A DNA stretch of 64,000 bases, from the NCBI RefSeq assembly GCF_900105175.1, contig NZ_LT629771.1:4544501-4608500 (forward strand). The letters are read 5' to 3'. The stretch comes from Jiangella sp. DSM 45060. Lineage in GTDB: Bacteria > Actinomycetota > Actinomycetes > Jiangellales > Jiangellaceae. Made by a program: the position numbers and the translations under genes. This document shows, in pieces, positions 24,300 through 31,953 of this stretch. The first letter of the stretch is position 1. Every line of letters begins with the position of its first letter. Under the pieces are notes generated by a model. That model saw only the letters and a program-made list of their open reading frames with translations, was not told the DNA's origin and ran no database searches.

Positions 24300-25802
24300 A
24301 TGTCGTACTGGCTGGACAGCACCGGCGACCCGCCGCTCGCGCCCTCGCCGCCGGTGAACGCGGACGTCGTGGTCCTGGGCGCCGGCATCGCGGGCATCAC
24401 GACGGCGTACCTGGCGAAGCGGGCCGGGCTGACGGTGACGCTGGTCGAGGCGGACGACCGGCTGGCGGCGGGGGTCACCGGGCACACCACGGCCAAGGTG
24501 ACCAGTCAGCACGGCGCTATGTATGCGCCGCTGACCAGCAGGTTCGGCGCCGAGACGGCACGCGCGTACGGCTCCGGGCAGCAGCTGGCGATCGACTGGA
24601 TCGAGACCGAGGCCGACGCGATCGGCGCGACGATGGACTGGTCGCGACGCGACTCCTACGTCTTCGCCGAGCGGCCCTCGTCCGTCGACGGGCTGCGCCG
24701 CGAGGCCGACGCCGCCGCGGCCGCCGGCCTTCCGGCCACGTTCACCGGCGAGACCGGCCTGCCGTTCGAGGTCTCGGGTGCGGTGCGGTTCACCGGCCAG
24801 GCGCAGTTCCACCCGCGGCGATGGCTGATGGAGCTGGCCACCCGCATCCCCGGCGACGGCGGCACCGTCGTCACGGGCACCCGGGCGCTCGGGCTGACCG
24901 AGGGCGACCCCTGCGTCGTCGAGACCACGGACGGCCCGGTCCGCGGCCGGCACGTGGTCGTCGCGACGCACTACCCGGTGTTCGACCGCGGCCTCTTCTT
25001 CGCCCGGCTGGAGCCGCGGCGCGACCTCGTCGTCGCCGGGTACACCGACGACGGCGACGGCCCGCCCGGCATGTACATCAGCGCCGAGGACCGGCACTCC
25101 GTCCGCACGACCCCGGCGGAGGACGGCCGCACGCTGCTGATCGTCGGCGGCGAGCCGCACCGCGTCGGCGCCCGCACCAGCGTCGCGGACCACTACGACC
25201 GGCTGCGGGCCTGGGCCGCCGAGCGGCTGGGGCTGCGGGAACCGGTCTACCGGTGGCTCGCGCACGACCTCACGACCGTCGACACGCTGCCGTACGTCGG
25301 CCGGTTCCACCCGCGCGCCCGCAACGTCTGGGTCGCGACCGGGTTCGGGCACTGGGGCATGACGAACGGGACGCTGGCGGCACTGCTGCTGCGCGACCTC
25401 ATCACCGGCGTGGAGAATCCGCTGGCCGGCATGCTCGACCCGCAGCGGAGCACCGTCCGGCAGTCGGCGGCGGAGTTCGTCAAGGCCAACGCCTACGTCG
25501 CCGCCCGATTCCTCGGCGACCGCGCCACCGCCCTGGCCGACCGTCACGACCTCGCGTCGCTGCCGCCGGGCCGCGGCCGGGTCGTGCGCGACGGCGTCCG
25601 CGCGGTCGCCGCCTACCGCGACGACGACGGCGGGCTGCGGTGCGTGTCCGCACGCTGCACCCACCTGGGCTGCCTGGTGGTGTTCAACGACGCGGAGAAG
25701 ACCTGGGACTGCCCCTGTCACGCGTCGCGGTTCGGCACCGACGGCCGGGTGCTGGCCGGTCCCGCGGTCCACCCACTGGACACCGTCACCCCGCCCGGCT
25801 GA
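24300..25802 (+). CDS. FAD-dependent oxidoreductase with C-terminal Rieske [2Fe-2S] domain
   Basis: A 500-residue fusion. Residues 22-400 are a DAO-type FAD domain with the dinucleotide motif VVVLGAGIAGITTAYLAKRAG and TGHTTAKVTSQHG. The C-terminal 90 residues are a Rieske domain with cluster ligands CTH (x-L-G-C) and CPCHASRFG. This architecture is recurrent in actinobacterial stress loci; the electron acceptor and substrate are unknown. ATG 24300 follows AGGAGA. It is the last gene of the hemerythrin, DUF6766, oxidoreductase unit. It converges with a decayed SDR gene whose last codons begin about 16 bp beyond its stop. Confidence 0.92.
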   Translation: MSYWLDSTGDPPLAPSPPVNADVVVLGAGIAGITTAYLAKRAGLTVTLVEADDRLAAGVTGHTTAKVTSQHGAMYAPLTSRFGAETARAYGSGQQLAIDWIETEADAIGATMDWSRRDSYVFAERPSSVDGLRREADAAAAAGLPATFTGETGLPFEVSGAVRFTGQAQFHPRRWLMELATRIPGDGGTVVTGTRALGLTEGDPCVVETTDGPVRGRHVVVATHYPVFDRGLFFARLEPRRDLVVAGYTDDGDGPPGMYISAEDRHSVRTTPAEDGRTLLIVGGEPHRVGARTSVADHYDRLRAWAAERLGLREPVYRWLAHDLTTVDTLPYVGRFHPRARNVWVATGFGHWGMTNGTLAALLLRDLITGVENPLAGMLDPQRSTVRQSAAEFVKANAYVAARFLGDRATALADRHDLASLPPGRGRVVRDGVRAVAAYRDDDGGLRCVSARCTHLGCLVVFNDAEKTWDCPCHASRFGTDGRVLAGPAVHPLDTVTPPG

Positions 25803-25817
25803 CCACGACCGCGGCCG

Positions 25818-26455
25818 TCAGCTCCGCCACCACGCCCAGGCGCCGGCGGCAGCGGCCGCGCCGGTCGCGGCAGCGGCCAGGCCACGGCGGTGCCGCGAGA
25901 GCCCGAACTGCGGGCTCCCGGCCGCCGCGCGGCGGCCGAACCGCCCGGTTCGGATTGTCGGCGGCGTGCGGGATCGCCGTCGCGGCCAGCTCCGGCGGGA
26001 AGATCGGCGGCACCGGCTGGGCCCGGTGCGGCAGCCGCGACAGCACCCAGTCGAACTGCGGCGTGTTGACGGCGGAGAGCTGGACCATGGTGACGCGCAC
26101 GTGTGAACGGTCGTGCAGCAGCTCGCACCGCAACGAGTCGTGGAAGCCCTGGATGGCGTGCTTCGCGCCGCAGTACGCCGACTGCAGCGGGATGCCGCGG
26201 TACGCCAGAGCGGAGCCGACCTGGACGATGACGCCGCGGTCGCGGGGGAGCATCCGTTCCAGCGCGGCGCGCGTGCCGTGGACGTAGCCCAGGTACGTCA
26301 CCTCGGTGGTGCGGCGGAACTCCTCCGGCGTGATCCGCATGAACGCCGCCCCGCGCCAGCAGCGCGACCCGGTCACCGCGCCAGGCGAACGCGCGCGCGG
26401 CCGACACCGCCCGATGCCCCGGTCACACCACGACGGTTCTGGCCAGGTCGCTCAT
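25818..26455 (-). pseudogene. Decayed short-chain dehydrogenase/reductase gene
   Basis: Pieces of one SDR protein are spread over all three minus-strand frames. MSDLARTVVV (from ATG 26455) hits TGA. TGASGGVGR follows in a second frame, then RAFAWRGDRVALLARG returns to the first. About 70 codons (strands 3-4, including the NNA motif) are then missing. The body MRITPEEFRRTTEVTYLG to the YCGAKHAIQG catalytic Tyr-Lys and HAADNPN continues in the next frame from about 26345 down. Another gap of perhaps 60 codons leads to SPQFGLSRHRRGLAAAATG and a terminal helix ending at TGA 25818 in the third frame. At least four lesions are needed, so an active enzyme is very unlikely. Confidence 0.75.
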
Positions 26456-26605
26456 CGGTCATTCCCCTCCGCTCGCTGGGCGGCCCCATCAGAGGTCGCT
26501 GCCCCACTGGCTCGCTACCTCTGGGCGGCCGCGCGCATGCCTTGTGGCGGCCGGCCCACCCCTCGAGCGCTCCGGACGTCGTCCGGCGCGGCTTGGCTAG
26601 GCTGA

Positions 26606-28033
<1,428 letters not shown>

Positions 28034-28199
28034 CCGCACCGCACTGCGCGCGCGGTCACGGTCGCAGCCGGCCGCTGCCGCCGGCGATGGCCGCTCGGGC
28101 CCGGAATCGGTCCGGCGTCCGCGGCGGCGATTGGTCCTTCCGGCCGCGCCGGCGCCCGCGGAGGATGGACCGGAGCCCCCGATCCGGAAAGGACAGGCC

Positions 28200-28643
28200 A
28201 TGCGATCGGACGCCGGCGGTGGATTCACGGTGCGTCGCCACTTCGACGCCACGACGGAGCGCCTCTATGCGGCCTTCGTGGAACCGCGCAAGCTCGAACA
28301 GTGGTTCGTCGTGCCCGGCTATCGCACGCCGGCCGACCGGATGCGGGTCGACGCGCGCGCGGGCGGGCGGATGGAGGCGGTCATGGTCTCCGAGGCGGAC
28401 GGCTCCGAGATCCCGTTCGGATTCGAGTACACCGAGCTCGACCCGCCGCACCGCGTCGTCCTCGGGTTCGCCGAGCCACGCGAGCGGGTCACCGTGACCC
28501 TGATCGCCGGCCCCGGCGGATCGGCGGAGCTCACCTACGACTACGTCAGCTGGCCCGCCCCGGCCGACCCGGACGCCTCCCGGCGCGGAGTCGAGGACAT
28601 GCTCGACCTCGTCGAGGCGGGCGTCGAGCGAGGCACCATCTAG
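28200..28643 (+). CDS. SRPBCC (AHSA1-type) protein
   Basis: A 147-residue START-like protein (VRRHFDATTERLYAAFVEPRKLEQWFVVPGYRTPADRMRVDARAGGRM). It starts at ATG 28200 after GGAAAGGA. It stands alone, 166 bp after gdhA. Its TAG stop is formed by the TA target duplication and first G of the inserted element at 28641-28805. Before insertion, the stop would still have been TAG, because the element entered a CTAG that served both this gene and the convergent desaturase. Confidence 0.82.
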   Translation: MRSDAGGGFTVRRHFDATTERLYAAFVEPRKLEQWFVVPGYRTPADRMRVDARAGGRMEAVMVSEADGSEIPFGFEYTELDPPHRVVLGFAEPRERVTVTLIAGPGGSAELTYDYVSWPAPADPDASRRGVEDMLDLVEAGVERGTI

Positions 28644-28805
28644 GGTGTGTCTCCCAAATCCGTGGCCTACTGCGCGACGCCCAGGCGGCGCCTCGCTGCG
28701 TTCTCGTCAGTCGTCATAGAACCCCGCTATGACTCCCTCCTCGGCCTTGCGAGGCATCCACCTGGACGCCGCTCGCTACGGCCGAGATTTGGGAGACACA
28801 CCCTA
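28641..28805. mobile_element. MITE: 161-bp palindromic element with 18-bp perfect terminal repeats and TA duplication
   Basis: Terminal repeats GGGTGTGTCTCCCAAATC (28643-28660) and its exact complement (28786-28803) are flanked on both sides by TA. The inside is itself an imperfect palindrome. GTCATAG/CTATGAC surround the centre, and an inner pair near GCCCAGGCGGCGCCTCG mirrors CGAGGCATCCACCTGG, so the whole RNA would fold into one long hairpin. No transposase ORF fits, so it is non-autonomous. TA duplication and a CTAG target suit IS630/Tc1-like or some IS5-group transposases. It sits in the overlapping stop codons of two convergent genes and could act as a bidirectional terminator. Confidence 0.85.
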
Positions 28806-30065
28806 GCGCCGCCCGGCCTCCAGTTCGCGCCTGGCGCGGCGCAGGGCCTTCGACTCCGGGCTGTTGCCGCGCTGGTAGGGGTCGTCGGGCCGGACGGCGA
28901 GGGTCGCCAGCTGCCGGGCGACGCTGAGCAACTGCTTGGACAGCCGGCCGGTGTTGTACTGCAGCCCGTACTTCTCGACCAGCCGGCGCACGTCCTGGGC
29001 CACCTCGGGGTAGCGGCGGGCCGGGATGTCGGGGAACAGGTGATGCTCGATCTGGTGGCTGAGGTTGCCGGTGAGCACGTGGAACAGCGAGCTGCCGCTG
29101 ATGTTGGCCGAGCCGAGCAGCTGACGCAGGTACCACTGGCCGCGGGTCTCGTTCTCGGCGTCCTCCTTCGCGAACGTCTCGACGTCGGCCGGGAAGTGGC
29201 CGCAGAAGATGACGTTGAACGCCCAGATGTTGCGGATGACGTTGGCGACGGCGTTGCCGCCCAGCACGGCCAGCGGCACCCACCACGCGGTGAACGGCAC
29301 CAGCGGCAGCGTGAGCGCGGGGAAGAGCACGTAGTCCTTGAGCAGCTGGCGGCCGATCTTGCGCAGCGCCCGCTTCCGGCGGGCCTGGAACTCCTCCTTC
29401 GGCAGCCTGCCCGCGAGGTACTCGTCCAGCTCGACGCCGTGGTACATCACGCCCCACTCGAAGACCAGCATGAGCAGGAACGCCAGCGGCAGGTTGAAGC
29501 GGTGGCTGGGGTACCAGGGCTGGTCCTTGTCGATGCGGAACAGGTTGTAGCCGATGTCGCGGTCCATGCCGTGGATGTTGGTGTACGTGTGGTGGACGTA
29601 GTTGTGGCCGTGCTTCCAATCGTGCGCCGGCGCGACGATGTCCCACTCGTACCGCTTGCCGTCGATCATCGGGTCGTTCATCCAGTCGTACTGGCCGTGC
29701 ATGACGTTGTGCCCGATCTCCATGTTCTCGAGGATCTTGGCGAGCGCGAGCAGCGCGATGCCGGCGACGAACACGGGCCAGAAGAACGGGAAGAACAGCC
29801 CGATGCGCCCGAGGATCTCGAAGGCGCGCTGGACCTTGATGACCCGGCGGATGTAGTCGGCGTCGGTCTGGCCGAGGTCGTCGAGCACGCGCTGGCGGAC
29901 GGCGTCGAGCTCGTGCCCGAACTCCTCCAGCTGTTCGTAGGTCATGTACTCGAGGCCGATCGGCGACCGCTTACCGGCGTCGGCGCCGACCAGCGGCTTC
30001 GGCGCTTCGTCGTGGTCGGACGCGCTCAACGGCTCGATCGGTGCGGGCTTGCGCTTGCCGAACAT
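28803..30065 (-). CDS. Membrane fatty acid desaturase (acyl-CoA/acyl-lipid type)
   Basis: A 420-residue integral membrane di-iron desaturase with four hydrophobic stretches. The three histidine boxes are HNVMH, HDWKH/HNYVHH and HQIEHHLFP, as in the DesA3/delta-9 class. It introduces a cis double bond into long acyl chains. ATG 30065 has GAGAGGAC upstream. It lies 21 bp downstream of a ferredoxin reductase gene, the same pairing as mycobacterial desA3 with its oxidoreductase, which supplies electrons. The TAG stop is at the edge of the MITE. It is presumably repressed by the TetR at 31309. Confidence 0.93.
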   Translation of the reverse strand: MFGKRKPAPIEPLSASDHDEAPKPLVGADAGKRSPIGLEYMTYEQLEEFGHELDAVRQRVLDDLGQTDADYIRRVIKVQRAFEILGRIGLFFPFFWPVFVAGIALLALAKILENMEIGHNVMHGQYDWMNDPMIDGKRYEWDIVAPAHDWKHGHNYVHHTYTNIHGMDRDIGYNLFRIDKDQPWYPSHRFNLPLAFLLMLVFEWGVMYHGVELDEYLAGRLPKEEFQARRKRALRKIGRQLLKDYVLFPALTLPLVPFTAWWVPLAVLGGNAVANVIRNIWAFNVIFCGHFPADVETFAKEDAENETRGQWYLRQLLGSANISGSSLFHVLTGNLSHQIEHHLFPDIPARRYPEVAQDVRRLVEKYGLQYNTGRLSKQLLSVARQLATLAVRPDDPYQRGNSPESKALRRARRELEAGRR

Positions 30066-30086
30066 CAGTGTCCTCTCGTTCGCCCG

Positions 30087-31205
30087 TCAGAGGGCCATGT
30101 TCACGTCGCCGACCGGGACGTTGACGCAGATCTTGATCGTCTCGTCGGTGTCGGCGCTCACCTCGCCACTGATGACGTGGCGGACGGCGCCGTGGTTCTT
30201 CTTGACCGCGCAGGTGTTGCAGACGCCCATCCGGCAGCCGAAGTCCGGGCGCAGGCCGGCGGCCTCGGCCTGCCGCAGGATGGTGTCGCCGTCGTTGCCG
30301 ACCACGACGTCGCTCTCTTCAAACGTCAGCGCGCCGGTGGCGTCGGCGGCGTCCGGGTTCGTCGAGGGCACCTTGAAGTGCTCGGTGCGCAGCATCGCGC
30401 CGGCGCCGAGGCGCTCGTAGGTGTCGCGGACCGTCGCGATGAGCCCGGCCGGCCCGCAGACGTAGCTGAGCGTGGCGGCGGGGTCGACGCCGAGCCGCTC
30501 GAGGTGGCCGGCGGTGAACCGTCCCACCAGCTCACCGCCGCCGGGCTCGCGGGTGTAGACGCGGTGCAGCCGCGCGAACCCGGCGCCGGCCAGCTGGTCC
30601 AGCTCGGCGGTGAACATCTCGTCCGCCCGCGAGCGGGCGTAGTGCAGGAACGTCACCCGGCCGCGGTGTCCGGTGTCGCGCAGCGTGCGCAGCATCGACA
30701 TCAGCGGCGTGATGCCGCTGCCCCCGCTGAGCAGCAACAGGTCGTCGGGAACGCGGTCGGGCAGGACGAAGTCGCCGCCGGCCTGGGAGAGATGGACGAT
30801 GGTGCCGGGCGCGAGGTCGCGGTGCACGAACTGCGACACGTAGCCGTCCGGATGCGCCTTGACCGACACGCTGAAGGTGCCGTCGGCGCCGGCGGCCGAG
30901 CTGGACACCGAGAAGCAGCGGATCCGCCGGGTGCCGTCGACCTCGACCCCGAACTGCACGTGCTGCCCCGCGGCGAAGCCGTCCCACGCACCGTTGGGCC
31001 GCAGCACCACCGTGCTCGCCTGCGCGGTGTCGCGGATGACTTCGACGACCCGGGCGCGGACGAGAGCGACGGTGAGCATCGGATGCAGGTGCTCGAGGTA
31101 GTGGTCGACCGAGTGCGGTGAGGTCAACGCCGCCACGGCTCGGGAGCCGAGCATCCTGCGGATGACGCCGATCGCGGCCTCCTCACTCAGTGAACACGCG
31201 TGCAC
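30087..31205 (-). CDS. Ferredoxin reductase with C-terminal [2Fe-2S] domain, desaturase electron donor
   Basis: A protein of up to 372 residues. The FAD domain carries RIRCFSVSSS, the NAD domain LLLSGGSGITPLMSML and CGPAG, and the C-terminal plant-type ferredoxin has CRMGVCNTC with a fourth Cys in IKICVNVP. It transfers electrons from NAD(P)H to the desaturase encoded next. The start is uncertain. GTG 31205 is the longest, but a putative operator (31192-31205) overlaps it, so ATG 31154 (MLGSRAVAALTSPH) is a credible alternative 17 codons in. It is divergent from the TetR gene. Confidence 0.9.
   Translation of the reverse strand: MHACSLSEEAAIGVIRRMLGSRAVAALTSPHSVDHYLEHLHPMLTVALVRARVVEVIRDTAQASTVVLRPNGAWDGFAAGQHVQFGVEVDGTRRIRCFSVSSSAAGADGTFSVSVKAHPDGYVSQFVHRDLAPGTIVHLSQAGGDFVLPDRVPDDLLLLSGGSGITPLMSMLRTLRDTGHRGRVTFLHYARSRADEMFTAELDQLAGAGFARLHRVYTREPGGGELVGRFTAGHLERLGVDPAATLSYVCGPAGLIATVRDTYERLGAGAMLRTEHFKVPSTNPDAADATGALTFEESDVVVGNDGDTILRQAEAAGLRPDFGCRMGVCNTCAVKKNHGAVRHVISGEVSADTDETIKICVNVPVGDVNMAL
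31192..31205. promoter_or_regulatory. Candidate DesT/FabR-like operator, copy 1
   Basis: GAACACGCGTGCAC, identical to the copy at 31270-31283. Its surroundings extend the symmetry to AGTG-n-AC-n-CG-n-GT-n-CACT. It lies at the 5' edge of the reductase gene, between reductase and TetR. Two copies in one short divergent region are best explained as binding sites for the neighbouring TetR regulator. Confidence 0.6.
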
Positions 31206-31269
31206 TCAAATCGTGGGCCGGACGCGCGCGAAACGCAATGGGAACGTCCTGTGACATCGCGCACGAACG

Positions 31270-31283
31270 GAACACGCGTGCAC
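31270..31283. promoter_or_regulatory. Candidate DesT/FabR-like operator, copy 2
   Basis: Second exact copy of GAACACGCGTGCAC, containing the 8-bp palindrome CACGCGTG with CGG/CCG outer arms, 26 bp before the TetR start. The two copies are 78 bp apart, compatible with separate control of the divergent promoters or with looping. Confidence 0.6.
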
Positions 31284-31308
31284 CGGTGACGGCGTTAGGC
31301 TCAGCCTC

Positions 31309-31947
31309 ATGCCCGCCCAGGCCGCCGCACGACAAGCGCAGAAGGAACGCACCCACGAGGCGCTGCTGACCGCCGCTCTCGACCTGAGCCGCCGCTACGG
31401 GTTCGCGCAGATCAGCCTGCGTCAGGTCACCGGCCACGCGGGCGTCGTGCCGACCGCGTTCTACCGCCACTTCGACTCGATGGAACAGCTCGGGCTGGTG
31501 CTGGTCGAGCAGTCGTTCGCGACGCTGCGGCGCATGATCCGCGACGCTCAGCGCGACCCGCACGTCTTCGACAACATCATCGACGCGTCGGCGGCGATCC
31601 TCGTCGACGCGGTGAAGCAGAACCGCGCGCACTTCGACTTCGTGGCCCGCGAACGCGTCGGCGGGTCGCCCGCCGTCCGCCGGGCCATCCAGCACGAGCT
31701 CGACCTCTTCGTGAGCGAGCTGGCGATCGTGCTCGCGCGGCTGCCCCACATCGAGACCTGGAGCAGCGAGGACGTGCAGATGGTCGCGCGGCTGTTCGTG
31801 CGGAACATGGTCTCCCACGCCGAGGAGGTCGTGGACATGCCCGACGGACGTCCCGATCTCGAGGAGCAGATCAGGGACGGCGCGCGGCGCGAGATGCGGG
31901 TCATCGTCATCGGCTTCCGCGACTGGCGCTCGGCGGCGCACCGGTGA
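31309..31947 (+). CDS. TetR family regulator, DesT/FabR-like
   Basis: A 212-residue repressor. The HTH segment RYGFAQISLRQVTGHAGVVPTAFYRHFDSMEQLGLVLVEQSF closely resembles the DesT/FabR group, which senses acyl-CoA saturation and represses desaturase genes. It is divergent from the reductase/desaturase operon and flanked by the repeated operator. It therefore likely tunes membrane unsaturation. It ends 6 bp before the convergent GH84 gene with no terminator visible. Confidence 0.9.
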   Translation: MPAQAAARQAQKERTHEALLTAALDLSRRYGFAQISLRQVTGHAGVVPTAFYRHFDSMEQLGLVLVEQSFATLRRMIRDAQRDPHVFDNIIDASAAILVDAVKQNRAHFDFVARERVGGSPAVRRAIQHELDLFVSELAIVLARLPHIETWSSEDVQMVARLFVRNMVSHAEEVVDMPDGRPDLEEQIRDGARREMRVIVIGFRDWRSAAHR

Positions 31948-31953
31948 CGTCGG

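Noticed and set aside
26491-26522. Inverted repeat AGAGGTCGC/GCTACCTCT upstream of gdhA as a terminator or operator
   Set aside because: Nine-bp arms with a mismatch and a 14-nt loop are weak, and there is no supporting context.
28641-28805. Treating the 165-bp palindrome as an ordinary intrinsic terminator
   Set aside because: Perfect 18-bp ends flanked by TA duplications and an insertion-restorable CTAG favour a mobile element, although it may now act as a terminator.
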